Positions 42,283 through 51,709 of a DNA stretch of 64,000 nt are shown piece after piece. Origin of the DNA: Mesorhizobium sp. LMG 17147 (GTDB lineage Bacteria > Pseudomonadota > Alphaproteobacteria > Rhizobiales > Rhizobiaceae); contig NZ_JANCTC010000001.1 in NCBI RefSeq assembly GCF_024297145.1, forward strand, positions 496,001-560,000, read 5' to 3'. The notes under the pieces were generated by a model. The model was not told the origin of the DNA. It did no database searches and saw nothing but the letters and a program-made list of their open reading frames with translations. How positions within the stretch are numbered: the first letter of the stretch is position 1; each line of letters opens with the position of its first letter. A program made the position numbers and the translations under genes.

Positions 42283-45081
42283 ATGGCAAGAATATCACTG
42301 AAGCTCGAGGAATTGGTCGACGGCGAGGCCTTGCGTCGCGAGATGACCGAAGTGACCGCGGCCACGGCAGGCGACGGTTCGGGCAAGGCCGCGCGCAGCG
42401 GTGTTCTCAAGCTCCTCAAAAGCCAGCTCGCCGACGGCCGCAGGGTCGCCGAACGCATGCTGATGGACGACGGCAGCGGCACCGCCTGCGCCGCCCGGCT
42501 GTCGCATCTGATGGACGAGATCATCCGCGCGCTCTACGATTTCGCCGCCACCCACGTCTATCGCGTGAAAAACCCGTCATCCGCCGAGCGCATGGCGGTC
42601 GTCGCCGTCGGCGGCTACGGCCGCGGCACGCTGGCGCCGGGCTCCGACATCGATCTCCTGTTCCTGCTGCCCTACAAGCAGACGCCATGGGGCGAGCAGA
42701 TTGTCGAATACATGCTCTACATGCTGTGGGATCTGGGGCTGAAGGTCGGCCACGCCACGCGCAACATCGACGAATGCCTCAGGCTGTCGCGCACCGACGT
42801 CACCATCCGCACCTCGATCCTGGAAGCGCGTTTCCTATGGGGCGAGCAAAAACTCTATGACGAGCTTTTGCAGCGCTTCGACCACGAAGTGGTGCGCACC
42901 ACCGGCCCCGAATATGTCCAGGCCAAGCTCGCCGAACGCGACGAGCGCCACGCCAAGGCCGGCGAGAGCCGCTATCTGGTCGAACCCAACGTCAAGGACG
43001 GCAAGGGCGGCCTGCGCGACCTGCAAACGCTGTTCTGGATCGGCAAATATTTCTACCGGGTGCGCACCGGCGAGGAACTGGTCGAAAAGGGTGTCTTCAC
43101 CGACGCCGAATACAGGGAATTCCAGAAGGCCGAGGACTTCCTGTGGGCGGTGCGCTGCCACATGCATTTCCTCACCGGCAAGGCCGAGGAGCGGCTGCAT
43201 TTCGATATCCAGCGCGACATTGCCGAGCGGCTCGGCTACACCACCCATCCCGGCCTGTCGGCGGTCGAGCGCTTCATGAAGCACTACTTCCTCGTCGCCA
43301 AGGACGTCGGTGACCTGACCCGCATTTTCTGCGCCGCGCTCGAGGAGGAGCAGGCCAAGCATGTGCCGGGCTTCAACCGCATTTTCCTCACCTTCTCGCG
43401 GCGCAAACGCAAGCTCGCCGGCACGGCCGATTTCATCGTCGACAACCACCGCATCAACATTGCCGACGACGAGGTGTTCGAGCGCGATCCGGTCAACCTG
43501 CTCAGGCTGTTCTGGTTTGCCGACAGGCACGGCCTGGAATTCCACCCCGATGCGCTGAAGCTTCTCACCCGTTCGCTCGGCCTCGTCGGCAAGGCGCTCA
43601 GGCGCGACGAGGAGGCCAACCGGCTGTTCCTCGACATCTTGACCTCGGACCGCAACGCCGAGCTCAATCTGCGGCGCATGAACGAGGCCGGATTGCTTGC
43701 CAAGCTGATCCCGGACTTCGGCAAGATCGTCGCCATGATGCAGTTCTCGATGTACCACCACTACACGGTGGACGAGCATTTGATCCGCTGCATCGGCGTG
43801 CTGGCCGAGATCGAACGCGGCGACGGCGAAAAGGTCCATCCGCTCTCCCACTCCCTGATGCCGGGGCTGAAGAAGAGCCGCGAGGCGCTCTATGTCGCCG
43901 TGCTGCTGCACGACATCGCCAAAGGCAGGCCGGAGGACCATTCGCAAGCCGGCGCCAGGATCGCCCGGCGCATCTGCCCGCATATGGGGCTCTCGCCGGC
44001 CGACACCGAAACGGTTGCCTGGCTGGTCGAGAACCACCTCGTTATGTCGATGACGGCGCAGACCCGCGATCTCAACGACCGCAAGACGATCGAGGACTTT
44101 GCCGCCATCGTGCAGTCGGTCGAACGGCTGAAGATGCTTTTGGTGCTTACCGTTTGCGATATCCGTGGCGTCGGGCCTGGGGTCTGGAACGGCTGGAAGG
44201 GCCAGTTGCTGCGCACGCTCTACTACGAGACCGAGCTTTTGTTGACCGGCGGGTTTTCGGAGGTGTCGCGCGCCAAACGGACGGCGGCGGCGCGCGAACA
44301 ACTCGCCGAGGCGCTTGCCGACTGGCCGGAAAAGGCCCGCAAGCGTTATGTCGGCCAGCACTACGAGAACTATTTGCTGGCGGTCGATCTTCCCGACCAG
44401 CTCCGCCATGCCGAATTCATCCGCGAAGCCGACCATGCCGGCAAGAAGCTCGCCACCATGGTCAAGACTCACCAGTTCGAGGCGGTGACCGAGATCACCG
44501 TGCTGGCGCAGGACCATCCGCGCCTGCTCTCGGTGATTGCCGGCGCCTGTGCTGCGGCCGGCGGCAACATCGTCGACGCGCAGATCTTCACCACCTCGGA
44601 TGGCCGGGCGCTCGACACCATCCTGATCTCGAGGGAGTTCGACCGCGACGAGGACGAGCGCCGCCGCGCCGAGCGCGTCGGCCGGCTGATCGAGGACGTG
44701 CTGTCGGGCAGGAGCTGGCTGCCTGAAATGATCGAGAAGCGCACCAAGCCGCGGCGCGGCGCCAAGGTTTTCCGCATCCCGCCACGCGCCGAGATCCGCA
44801 ACACCCTGTCGAACCGGTTCTCGGTGATCGAGGTCGAGGGGCTGGATAGGCCGGGCCTTCTGTCGGAGATCACCGGCATGTTGTCGGACCTGTCGCTCGA
44901 CATCGCCTCGGCCCACATCACCACCTTCGGCGAAAAGGTTATCGACACGTTCTACGTCACCGATCTCACCGGCCAGAAGATCGACAGCCCGTCGCGTACG
45001 GCGACCATCCGCAACAGGCTGATCGCGGTGCTCGAGGGCACGGCGTCCGAGCGCGGCAAGACCAAAACGGCCGCCGAGTGA
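42283..45081 (+). CDS. glnD: Bifunctional PII uridylyltransferase/uridylyl-removing enzyme
   Basis: The 932-residue protein senses glutamine and modifies or demodifies PII proteins. The nucleotidyltransferase domain (about 90-300) has [20 protein letters not shown], and the HD domain has [20 protein letters not shown]. Two ACT domains follow at the C terminus ([40 protein letters not shown]) for glutamine binding. Length and order are normal. In rhizobia glnD often lies between mutS and murJ, as here. Loss of glnD affects nitrogen control and symbiosis in relatives. Confidence 0.95.
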   Translation: MARISLKLEELVDGEALRREMTEVTAATAGDGSGKAARSGVLKLLKSQLADGRRVAERMLMDDGSGTACAARLSHLMDEIIRALYDFAATHVYRVKNPSSAERMAVVAVGGYGRGTLAPGSDIDLLFLLPYKQTPWGEQIVEYMLYMLWDLGLKVGHATRNIDECLRLSRTDVTIRTSILEARFLWGEQKLYDELLQRFDHEVVRTTGPEYVQAKLAERDERHAKAGESRYLVEPNVKDGKGGLRDLQTLFWIGKYFYRVRTGEELVEKGVFTDAEYREFQKAEDFLWAVRCHMHFLTGKAEERLHFDIQRDIAERLGYTTHPGLSAVERFMKHYFLVAKDVGDLTRIFCAALEEEQAKHVPGFNRIFLTFSRRKRKLAGTADFIVDNHRINIADDEVFERDPVNLLRLFWFADRHGLEFHPDALKLLTRSLGLVGKALRRDEEANRLFLDILTSDRNAELNLRRMNEAGLLAKLIPDFGKIVAMMQFSMYHHYTVDEHLIRCIGVLAEIERGDGEKVHPLSHSLMPGLKKSREALYVAVLLHDIAKGRPEDHSQAGARIARRICPHMGLSPADTETVAWLVENHLVMSMTAQTRDLNDRKTIEDFAAIVQSVERLKMLLVLTVCDIRGVGPGVWNGWKGQLLRTLYYETELLLTGGFSEVSRAKRTAAAREQLAEALADWPEKARKRYVGQHYENYLLAVDLPDQLRHAEFIREADHAGKKLATMVKTHQFEAVTEITVLAQDHPRLLSVIAGACAAAGGNIVDAQIFTTSDGRALDTILISREFDRDEDERRRAERVGRLIEDVLSGRSWLPEMIEKRTKPRRGAKVFRIPPRAEIRNTLSNRFSVIEVEGLDRPGLLSEITGMLSDLSLDIASAHITTFGEKVIDTFYVTDLTGQKIDSPSRTATIRNRLIAVLEGTASERGKTKTAAE

Positions 45082-45127
45082 CTGTTACCTTCCATTTGCC
45101 CCAATCCCACAGGCAGTCTTCAAGCGC

Positions 45128-46726
45128 ATGAGCCTTGTCAAGAAATTCGCCACGGTCGCTTCCGGCACGCTGATGAGCCGCGCCCTCGGCTTCGGCCGCG
45201 AGATGCTGATGGCCGCCGCACTCGGCACCGGGCCGATCGCCGACGCCTTCAACGCCGCCTTCCAGTTCCCCAACACCTTTCGCCGGCTGTTCGCCGAAGG
45301 CGCCTTCAACGCCGCCTTCGTGCCGCTGTTCGCCAAGGAGATAGAGACGCACGGCACCGATGGCGCCAAGCGTTTTTCCGAAGAGGTGTTCGGCGTCTTG
45401 TTCACGGCGCTTCTGGCGCTGACCATTGCCATGGAACTGGCGATGCCGCTGATCGTGCGCTACCTAGTGGCGCCGGGCTTTGCCGATACGCCGGGAAAAT
45501 TCGAAACGACGGTGGCGCTGGCGACCGTCATGTTCCCCTACCTGATCTGCATGTCGCTCGGCGCCATGATGGCCGGCATGCTGAACTCGCTGCGCCGCTA
45601 CTTCGCCGCCGCCGTGGCACCGGTGTTCCTCAACGTCATCCTTATCGCCGTGCTCGCCTATGCCTGGTACAAGGGTTCGGACGCCCGCACCGTTGGTTTC
45701 GGCCTGGCCTGGGGTGTGCTGGCGGCCGGCCTGGTGCAGCTGGCGATCGTCTGGGCGGCGGTGCGCCATGCCGGCATCTCGATCGGCTTCCGCCGGCCGA
45801 AGATGACGCCGAACGTCAAGCGGCTGCTGATCCTGGCGCTGCCGGCGGCTATCACCGGCGGCATCACCCAGATCAACCAGCTGATCGGCACCGCGATCGC
45901 GTCGGCGCAGGACAGCGCGGTGTCGTCGCTGGCCTATGCCGACCGCGTTTACCAGCTGCCGTTGGGCGTCGTCGGCGTCGCCGTCGCCATCGTGCTTCTG
46001 CCGGAACTGTCGCGGGCGCTGAAATCAGGCAATCTGGTCGAGGCCGCCAATCTGCAGAACCGCTCGGTCGAGTTTACCCTTTTCATGACGTTGCCAGCGG
46101 CGGCCGCCCTGCTGGTCATGTCCGAGCCGATCGTGCGGCTGGTCTATGAGCGCGGCGCCTTCGCCGCCAACAATTCGACACCGACGGTCGCGGCAATACT
46201 GGCGATCTTCGGCCTCGGCCTGCCGGCCTTCGTGCTGATCAAGGCGTTCACCCCGGGCTATTTCGCCCGCGAGGACACGCGGACGCCGATGGTTTTTGCC
46301 GCCATCTCGGTGGCGGTTAACATTACGACGGCGCTGACGCTGTTTCCGACCATGGGCGCGCCCGGCATTGCCGTTGCCTCCGCTGTCGCCGGCTGGGTCA
46401 ATGCGGCGATGCTGCTCGCCGTGCTGATCCGGCGCGGCCATTGGGGCCGCGACGTGCCGCTCATGAGACGCATCCCGCGGCTGGTGCTGTCGGCGGCGGT
46501 GATGGCCGCGGCGCTCTATTTTGCCGAAGACTGGTTCGCCGCAAGTCTCGGCTCCGGCTCGCCACTGGTGATCAAGGCGGTAACCCTGCTTGCGCTCGTC
46601 GCCGGCGGGGCGCTGCTTTACTTCGTCACCGCCTTCGCCACCGGCGGCGCCGATTTCGGCATGATCCGCCGTAATATCGGGCGCAAGGGCTCCCGGCCGG
46701 TCAAGCAACAGTCTCCAGATCCGTGA
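45128..46726 (+). CDS. murJ: Lipid II flippase MurJ
   Basis: The 532-residue inner membrane protein has about 14 membrane helices of the MVF/MurJ family and moves lipid II across the membrane for peptidoglycan synthesis. The N-terminal signature is ATVASGTLMSRALGFGREML, followed by DAFNAAFQFPNTFRRLFAEG with conserved arginines. QINQLIGTAIASAQDSAVSS and the later VYERGAFAANNSTP are also family blocks. It lies 46 bp after glnD. Its last 26 bases overlap the 3' end of the vapC gene on the other strand. Confidence 0.95.
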   Translation: MSLVKKFATVASGTLMSRALGFGREMLMAAALGTGPIADAFNAAFQFPNTFRRLFAEGAFNAAFVPLFAKEIETHGTDGAKRFSEEVFGVLFTALLALTIAMELAMPLIVRYLVAPGFADTPGKFETTVALATVMFPYLICMSLGAMMAGMLNSLRRYFAAAVAPVFLNVILIAVLAYAWYKGSDARTVGFGLAWGVLAAGLVQLAIVWAAVRHAGISIGFRRPKMTPNVKRLLILALPAAITGGITQINQLIGTAIASAQDSAVSSLAYADRVYQLPLGVVGVAVAIVLLPELSRALKSGNLVEAANLQNRSVEFTLFMTLPAAAALLVMSEPIVRLVYERGAFAANNSTPTVAAILAIFGLGLPAFVLIKAFTPGYFAREDTRTPMVFAAISVAVNITTALTLFPTMGAPGIAVASAVAGWVNAAMLLAVLIRRGHWGRDVPLMRRIPRLVLSAAVMAAALYFAEDWFAASLGSGSPLVIKAVTLLALVAGGALLYFVTAFATGGADFGMIRRNIGRKGSRPVKQQSPDP

Positions 46727-47105
46727 AGCGGAATTCGTCCGCCGTCGAAAGCATCGGAACGGCGTAGTAGCGCGCGCAAGCGTAGTGGAAACAGTCGGCC
46801 AGGTTCAGGCGGCCAGGGTTGTTGCGAAACCGCGATGCAGCCTCAACAGCCAGGGATGCTGCGTCAGAGGCAGGCGGAAGCTCCCGCAAGGTGATTCCAC
46901 GCTCTTCGAGAAAACGGCTGACTATTTTGAGGCTTGTGGCGACCGGGATGGCTAGTTTTTCCGATCGCGAAAGCGCCATCGCGGCTTCCCAAACCGCGAT
47001 AGCCGACGTGAACGGAGCCGACGCTTTCATGACCGCCCCCGCGCAGCGCTGGGCTTCGGTCTCGTTGCTCAGTATTGCAACGATAGCGGCTGCATCGATG
47101 AACAT
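46701..47105 (-). CDS. VapC-type PIN-domain toxin
   Basis: The 134-residue protein is a PIN-domain ribonuclease of a type II toxin-antitoxin pair. Acidic residues are visible: Asp4 in MFIDAAAIVAILSNE, Glu in VWEAAMAL, and Asp in NLADCFHYACARYY and LSTADEF. VapC toxins cut RNA, often tRNA. It overlaps the antitoxin gene by one base (TGATG arrangement). Its 3' end reaches into murJ, so the pair is tightly wedged behind an essential gene. Confidence 0.85.
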   Translation of the reverse strand: MFIDAAAIVAILSNETEAQRCAGAVMKASAPFTSAIAVWEAAMALSRSEKLAIPVATSLKIVSRFLEERGITLRELPPASDAASLAVEAASRFRNNPGRLNLADCFHYACARYYAVPMLSTADEFRFTDLETVA

Positions 47106-47350
47106 CAGTCTTCACCGGACAATTCGTCGTAGACCGAGCGCGGGAGCGGCTTGCGCGCCTGCTCGCTCAGCTCAATACCGAATTCAGCTCGGAGCCGTGC
47201 CGCCGTCTCCAGCGGCGTCTCGCGATTGCGCCGGCGCTCCAGAGCTTCGCGCATGGCGATCATGATCGCCTCGGTGATCCCGACCCCCTCAAGCCTGGCA
47301 AAAGCCCGCGTCAGGCTGTCCGCTTCCTTGTTGTTGATGTTGATCGTCAT
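47105..47350 (-). CDS. VapB-type antitoxin
   Basis: The 81-residue protein begins MTININNKEADSLTRAFARL, a short beta strand and ribbon-helix-helix-like region of the Rv0623/PSK family. A C-terminal tail that would wrap the toxin follows (AARLRAEFGIELSEQARKPL). ATG 47350 was chosen because it starts the conserved strand; the frame begins seven codons earlier. It is the first gene of the pair and probably represses its own promoter through the palindrome at 47377. Confidence 0.8.
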   Translation of the reverse strand: MTININNKEADSLTRAFARLEGVGITEAIMIAMREALERRRNRETPLETAARLRAEFGIELSEQARKPLPRSVYDELSGED

Positions 47351-47376
47351 TGTTTTGTTCCCATGTAGCAACTATT

Positions 47377-47392
47377 ATGTAGCTATCTACAT
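47377..47392. promoter_or_regulatory. ATGTAG-N4-CTACAT palindrome, probable VapB operator
   Basis: ATGTAGCTATCTACAT lies 27 bp upstream of the antitoxin start, in the promoter area. An extra ATGTAG half-site lies at 47363-47368, two helical turns minus a few bases away. This is typical of autoregulated toxin-antitoxin promoters. Confidence 0.6.
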
Positions 47393-47503
47393 CAATCCGT
47401 CAACGTGGCGTGCTGAGCCAAATCGAAGCGATTGCCAAGGCGAGCTATTTTGTTCTTGCTTTGTGCCGGCAGCTATGCTACTAATTTCGGTATGGTGCTG
47501 ATT

Positions 47504-47553
47504 GGCGCCGAGAACCCGCCGCAAGGCGGTTTTTTGTTTCTGGTCGGCGCCAC
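47504..47553 (+). terminator. Nested hairpin with T-run, intrinsic terminator or attenuator-like element
   Basis: The inner hairpin CCGCC-GCAA-GGCGG (47517-47530) is followed by TTTTTT, a strong intrinsic terminator on the plus strand. It is enclosed by an outer 9-bp stem TGGCGCCGA/TCGGCGCCA (47504-47512 and 47545-47553). It lies 150 bp upstream of trpS, with no plus-strand gene before it after murJ. The rest of the 312-bp gap (47393-47704) shows nothing else clear. Confidence 0.55.
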
Positions 47554-47704
47554 CCTTTTCAAACAGCCTTCTGCTCGGCCGAAGTCAAGCCCTGCGTAAC
47601 GCAGCTGACGCCCTCTTGATCGTCTCCTCGCTCTCGTCCATAAGCGCGCCGTCGCAAGACTTTCGCCGCGCGCGAAACGGCCCTCCACAAGCCATGGAAA
47701 CACC

Positions 47705-48787
47705 ATGACCGACCTCAACCAGCCCGCCTTCAAGCCACTCGTCTTTTCCGGCGTCCAGCCAACCGGCAATCTGCATCTCGGCAACTATCTCGGCGCCATC
47801 AAGAAATTCGTCGCCCTGCAGGACACCTCCGACTGCATCTACTGCGTTGTCGATCTGCATTCGCTGACCGCACAGCTCGTCCATGAGGATCTTCAGGATC
47901 AGACGCGTTCGATCACCGCGGCGTTTCTCGCCTCCGGCATCGACCCGACCAAGCACATCGTCTTCAACCAGTCGCGGGTGATGCAGCACGCCGAGCTTGC
48001 CTGGATCTTCAACTGCGTGGCGCGCATCGGTTGGATGAACCGCATGACGCAGTTCAAGGACAAGGCCGGCAAGGACCGCGAGAACGCCTCGCTCGGCCTG
48101 CTCGCCTATCCCTCCCTGATGGCCGCCGACATCCTCGTCTACCGCGCCACCCACGTGCCGGTCGGCGACGACCAGAAGCAGCATCTGGAGCTGACCCGCG
48201 ACATCGCGAAGAAATTCAACAACGACTTTTCGGACCGCATCGCAGCGCTTGGCGTTGGCGTCGAGATGCAGGTCGGCGAGGAGACGGTGAACGGCTATTT
48301 CCCGCTGACCGAGCCGGTCATCGGCGGCCCGGCGGCACGCATCATGTCGCTGCGCGACGGTTCGAAGAAGATGTCGAAATCCGACCCGTCGGACCTGTCG
48401 CGCATCAACCTGACTGACGATGCCGACGCCATCTCGAAGAAGATCCGCAAGGCCAAGACCGACCCGGAGGCTTTGCCCGGCGAACTGGACGGCCTTGCCG
48501 GCCGGCCGGAAGCGGAGAACCTCGTCGGCATCTATGCCGGCCTCGCCGAAATATCGAAAGAGGCGGTGCTGCAAGAGTTCGGCGGCCAGCAGTTTTCGGT
48601 GTTCAAGCCGGCGCTTGCCGATCTCGCCGTGGAAAAGCTGGCGCCGATCGCCGGTGAGATGCGCCGCATCTCCGGCGACCGCGCCTATGTCGACGCGGTG
48701 CTGCGGGATGGCGGCGAGCGTGCCGGCACATTGGCCGAAGCGACCATGAAGACCGTGCGCGACATTATCGGCCTGCTGCAAGGCTAA
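47705..48787 (+). CDS. trpS: Tryptophanyl-tRNA synthetase
   Basis: The 360-residue enzyme charges tRNA-Trp. The class I signatures are present: the HIGH-type motif in [20 protein letters not shown] and KMSKS in [17 protein letters not shown]. Length is normal for bacteria. The stop codon TAA (48785-48787) is the first part of the intergenic repeat that follows. A terminator-like structure precedes it, which may affect its expression. Confidence 0.95.
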   Translation: MTDLNQPAFKPLVFSGVQPTGNLHLGNYLGAIKKFVALQDTSDCIYCVVDLHSLTAQLVHEDLQDQTRSITAAFLASGIDPTKHIVFNQSRVMQHAELAWIFNCVARIGWMNRMTQFKDKAGKDRENASLGLLAYPSLMAADILVYRATHVPVGDDQKQHLELTRDIAKKFNNDFSDRIAALGVGVEMQVGEETVNGYFPLTEPVIGGPAARIMSLRDGSKKMSKSDPSDLSRINLTDDADAISKKIRKAKTDPEALPGELDGLAGRPEAENLVGIYAGLAEISKEAVLQEFGGQQFSVFKPALADLAVEKLAPIAGEMRRISGDRAYVDAVLRDGGERAGTLAEATMKTVRDIIGLLQG

Positions 48788-48908
48788 TGCATGTCGCGCA
48801 AAAGCATGCCCTCGGGCTTGACCCGAGGGTGTGCAGCGGTTTGCGATAACGACATGCATAAAACAAGAACCTGAAGGGCGTCGCTGGTCGAACGCGACGC
48901 GCTTCAAG
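48785..48908. repeat. Rhizobial intergenic palindromic repeat, copy 2 with insertion
   Basis: This copy of the 6861-6967 element starts TAATGCATGTCGCGCAAAAG and ends with GCGTCGC/GCGACGCGC arms. It carries an extra 25 bp that itself forms a hairpin (CCCTCGGGCTTGACCCGAGGG region, arms CCCTCGGG and CCCGAGGG). Its first three bases are the stop codon of trpS. Confidence 0.75.
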
Positions 48909-48996
48909 CCGCACCAGCATTGCCACAGCCGCCTGTCGCTTGCGGGCGGGCTGTGGCGGTGGCAGATTGCGATCGAAACCATCGAACAGGGTGAAT

Positions 48997-49488
48997 ATGG
49001 TCTCCAAACGCCTCAGCCGGGAAGCCGGTCATCGCCGCAAGTTCCTGGCGATCATCGACGACACGCCGGAATGCGAGCGCGCCGTCGCCTATGCCTCGAA
49101 GCGGGCGCAAAGCACAGGCGGCGTGCTGGTGCTGCTCTATGTCATCGAGCCGGATGATTTCCAGCACTGGCTGGGCGTCGAGAAGATCATGCGCGAGGAG
49201 GCGACCGCCACGGCGCGTGCCGCACTCGACAGCTATGCCAACAAGGTGCGCCAGAAGCTCGGCATCGAGCCGGAACTGGTGGTGCGCGAAGGCAAGCCGA
49301 CCGAAGAGATTCACAAGCTGATCGAGGAAGACCAGGACATCGCCATCCTGGTGCTGGCGGCAGGCGCCGGCAAGGAGGGGCCAGGGCCGCTGGTCGGCGC
49401 GGTCGCCGGCAAGGGCGCCGCCTTTCCGATTCCCGTCACGGTGGTGCCGCAGAACCTGTCGGACGAAGAGATCGACAGCCTCGCCTGA
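48997..49488 (+). CDS. Universal stress protein (UspA family)
   Basis: The 163-residue protein has the Usp fold. It starts at the strand FLAIIDDTPECERAVAYASK and has VLVLLYVIEPDDFQHW. The C-terminal GAGKEGPGPLVGAVAGKG corresponds to the ATP-binding GxxGxnn(S/T) loop, though the spacing is loose. ATG 48997 is preceded by ACAGGGTG. Usp proteins aid survival of starvation and other stress. It is a single-domain member, commonly found between trpS and nfuA in rhizobia. Confidence 0.85.
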   Translation: MVSKRLSREAGHRRKFLAIIDDTPECERAVAYASKRAQSTGGVLVLLYVIEPDDFQHWLGVEKIMREEATATARAALDSYANKVRQKLGIEPELVVREGKPTEEIHKLIEEDQDIAILVLAAGAGKEGPGPLVGAVAGKGAAFPIPVTVVPQNLSDEEIDSLA

Positions 49489-49500
49489 GATGCGCTGATA

Positions 49501-49616
49501 TTCAGGTGAGGCCGGCCTGCAAGTGGCGGCTTCCTGCGCTTCCGGTGCTCACGTACCAAAAGTACGCTCCGCTCCGGTTCTCGGAACCCACCATTTTCGG
49601 CTCTGCCTGACCTGAA
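49501..49616. repeat. Inverted-repeat-bounded intergenic element
   Basis: TTCAGGTGAGGC (49501-49512) and GCCTGACCTGAA (49605-49616) are inverted ends with one mismatch. Between them lies GTGCTCACGTACCAAAAGTACGCTCCG-like sequence with the palindromic GTAC-CAAAA-GTAC core. It appears to be a further rhizobial intergenic repeat type. Only one copy is in this window, so its repeat status is inferred from its form. Confidence 0.4.
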
Positions 49617-49766
49617 TCTCAACACATCTCCATGCGTTTCAGGGCGCTAGCAAAACATTCCGCCAGCCAGCCGTTCCCGGCGATGGCTTTCGCTTGAATG
49701 TCGGGCGGATAAAGCCTAATTAGAACTATTCCAAACTAGCTGCCCGAAATGGGCACGGAGACGGCC

Positions 49767-50336
49767 ATGTTCATCCAGACCGAGTCGACGCCAAACCCGG
49801 CGACGCTGAAATTCCTGCCCGGCAAGGAAGTGCTGCAAGAAGGCACCGCCGATTTCCGCGATGCCGACAGTGCCGCGACGGCTTCGCCGCTGGCCGGCCG
49901 GCTGTTCGAGATTCCCGGCGTCACCGGCGTCTTCTTCGGCTATGATTTCATCACGGTGACCAAGGATGGCCCCGACTGGCAGCATCTGAAGCCGGCTATC
50001 CTCGGCGCCATTATGGAGCATTTCATGTCCGGCGCCCCGGTGATGGCCAAGGCCGGCCCCGCCGCCGAGACCAGCCAGACCGGCGAATTCTACGACAAGG
50101 CCGACGAGGAGCTGGTCGTCACCATCAAGGAGCTGCTCGACACGCGGGTGCGCCCGGCCGTGGCCCAGGATGGCGGCGACATCACCTTCCGTGGCTTCGA
50201 GAACGGCACAGTGTTCCTGCACATGAAGGGCGCCTGCGCCGGCTGCCCGTCGTCGACGGCGACGCTGAAGCACGGCATCCAGAACCTGCTGCGGCACTTT
50301 GTGCCGGAAGTGCAGCACGTCGAACAGGTCTCCTGA
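49767..50336 (+). CDS. NifU-like Fe-S scaffold protein
   Basis: The 189-residue protein joins an N-terminal Nfu_N domain (MFIQTESTPNPATLKFLPGK, to about residue 88) to a C-terminal NifU domain. The CxxC pair that holds a [4Fe-4S] cluster lies in HMKGACAGCPSSTATLKHG. It delivers Fe-S clusters to target enzymes. ATG 49767 matches the family start better than the ATG 18 bases earlier. The architecture is that of mitochondrial and alphaproteobacterial Nfu1-type proteins. Confidence 0.9.
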   Translation: MFIQTESTPNPATLKFLPGKEVLQEGTADFRDADSAATASPLAGRLFEIPGVTGVFFGYDFITVTKDGPDWQHLKPAILGAIMEHFMSGAPVMAKAGPAAETSQTGEFYDKADEELVVTIKELLDTRVRPAVAQDGGDITFRGFENGTVFLHMKGACAGCPSSTATLKHGIQNLLRHFVPEVQHVEQVS

Positions 50337-50371
50337 CGCGCCGTTCCATTGTCAACATCGATAGACAACAA

Positions 50372-50397
50372 AAAACCGGGCAAAAGTGCCCGGTTTT
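50372..50397. terminator. Bidirectional intrinsic terminator
   Basis: AAAACCGGGCA-AAAG-TGCCCGGTTTT is an 11-bp stem with A and T tracts on both sides. It sits between nfuA and the convergent L,D-transpeptidase gene and can stop transcription from either side. Confidence 0.9.
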
Positions 50398-50497
50398 CTG
50401 TTTGCGACGTCTGTGTGTTGCCTAGACGGTCCGCGTATAAAGCTCTTCCTGTTTGACCATGGTCTTGTCCGAAATCCCACTTTTCGGGATCATGGTC

Positions 50498-51115
50498 TTA
50501 CAGAACGATGACCTTGGCGCCGACCGAGGTGCGGTCGTAGAGGTCGATAATGTCCTGGTTCATTAGCCGGATGCAGCCCGACGACATCGCCTTGCCGATC
50601 GAATTCCATTCCGGGCTGCCATGCAGGCGGTAGCCCATGTCGCCGCCCTTGTTGAACAGGTACATGGCGCGCGCGCCGAGCGGGTTCTTCAACCCCGGCT
50701 CCATGCCGCCGGCAAACTTGGCCAGCTCCGGCTGGCGCTTGATCATCTGCGAAGGCGGTGTCCAGGTCGGCCATTCGCGCTTCAGCGCAATACGGGCGGT
50801 GCCGTGCCATTCGAAACCCTCACGGCCGACGCCGATGCCGTAGCGCATCGCCTGGCCGTCGCCCATGACGAAGTAGAGAAACTTGTTCTGCGTATCGACG
50901 ATGATGGTGCCCGGCTTTTCCTTGGTGTCGTAGTCGACGATCTGCCGGCGGTATTTGAACGGCACCTTTTCGATCGGAACGCGCGGCAGGTGATAGCCGG
51001 CATCGGTCACCGCGCCGTAATTGTTGGTGAAGATCTGGGAGCCGATGGTGCTGCAACCGGCGACAGCCGTCGACAGCGCCAGGGCCGCGACGATTGCAAG
51101 TGACTTCATGCGCAT
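50498..51115 (-). CDS. L,D-transpeptidase (YkuD domain) lipoprotein
   Basis: The 205-residue protein has a lipoprotein signal (MRMKSLAIVAALALSTAVAG, lipobox Cys21) and a YkuD domain from about residue 65. The catalytic motif is HGSPEWNSIGKAMSSGCIRL, with His165 and nucleophile Cys181. Such enzymes make 3-3 peptidoglycan cross-links or attach proteins to the wall in the periplasm. ATG 51115 or 51109 both begin the signal sequence. It is a single gene ending at the terminator. Confidence 0.85.
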   Translation of the reverse strand: MRMKSLAIVAALALSTAVAGCSTIGSQIFTNNYGAVTDAGYHLPRVPIEKVPFKYRRQIVDYDTKEKPGTIIVDTQNKFLYFVMGDGQAMRYGIGVGREGFEWHGTARIALKREWPTWTPPSQMIKRQPELAKFAGGMEPGLKNPLGARAMYLFNKGGDMGYRLHGSPEWNSIGKAMSSGCIRLMNQDIIDLYDRTSVGAKVIVL

Positions 51116-51339
51116 GAAAAGGTCCGATGCCTGCCCAAACAACAGCGGCTCGAGTCGGCCGCTTTTTTCATCTTCATTCATGCTGGCATTTGCTTTGCTT
51201 GCCAAGCGGGCGATGCCTATATCCTTGGGCTTGCGTGCTGGTAAACCCGCGACTATGGCATTTCGGCAACAGCCCCCGCAGGATTATGCTGCAAAATCAA
51301 TGGGCCAAGAACAAGAACCGGGAGGACGAGGAAATCACC

Positions 51340-51438
51340 TTGAATGTCGGTGACGCTGCCCAGCGCTCTGGCCTGCCGGCCAAGACCATCCGTTACTACG
51401 AGGAGATCGGCCCGAGACGCGGCCGCTGCAGGAGATGA
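51340..51438 (+). pseudogene. Truncated MerR/CueR-type regulator
   Basis: The frame from TTG 51340 reads LNVGDAAQRSGLPAKTIRYY EEIG, the helix-turn-helix of a CueR/MerR protein, then breaks into unrelated residues and stops after 33 codons. A ribosome binding site (GAGGAAA) is still present. The DNA-binding wing, dimer helix and metal-binding cysteines are missing. It is a remnant. The rest of the 340-bp gap between the transpeptidase and the small genes shows nothing clear. Confidence 0.7.
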
Positions 51439-51454
51439 TCCTGACGGGCCGGGT

Positions 51455-51580
51455 TCAATAAAGGACGCCGCGAAGCACGGTCCAAGCCAGAAGCCCGAAC
51501 GTGCCGATCACCACCAATGCACCAAGGACCGTGCCGATCTTTTCAGGCAGTCCATCGGGGCGACCAGGATGGTCGGTCAT
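51455..51580 (-). CDS. Very small single-span membrane protein (41 aa)
   Basis: The peptide begins MTDHPGRPDGLPEKIGTVLG and continues into one hydrophobic helix (ALVVIGTFGLLAWTVLRG), ending in VLY. Its ATG directly follows the stop of the upstream small gene (TGAATG), so translation is probably coupled. No known family is recognised. The polar N terminus with Pro and the single span are common to tiny stress or regulatory membrane peptides. Confidence 0.55.
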   Translation of the reverse strand: MTDHPGRPDGLPEKIGTVLGALVVIGTFGLLAWTVLRGVLY

Positions 51581-51709
51581 TCAACTATCGATCATGACGT
51601 AAGCGGCACCAAACACGGCAACGATGATTGCCCCAAGCACCGCCCATCCTCTGATGGCTGAGCGGATTTCCTCCGGCGTCGCTGATTTCCGGTCGTCATC
51701 TTCTGTCAT
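51581..51709 (-). CDS. Very small single-span membrane protein (42 aa)
   Basis: The peptide begins MTEDDDRKSATPEEIRSAIR, an acidic then basic amphipathic stretch, followed by one membrane helix (WAVLGAIIVAVFGAAYVMI). AGGAG lies seven bases before the ATG, an excellent ribosome binding site, which supports translation. It is the first of two tandem tiny membrane genes with similar layout. No function is known to me. Confidence 0.6.
   Translation of the reverse strand: MTEDDDRKSATPEEIRSAIRGWAVLGAIIVAVFGAAYVMIDS

Noticed and set aside
42835..44916. 693-codon antisense frame inside glnD
   Set aside because: glnD on the plus strand has all its domains. The antisense product is Asp/Leu/Arg-rich filler typical of third-position GC shadows.
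47498..47600. Short peptide frame over the trpS-upstream hairpin as a Trp leader peptide
   Set aside because: The frame contains no tryptophan codon, so classic Trp attenuation is not supported.
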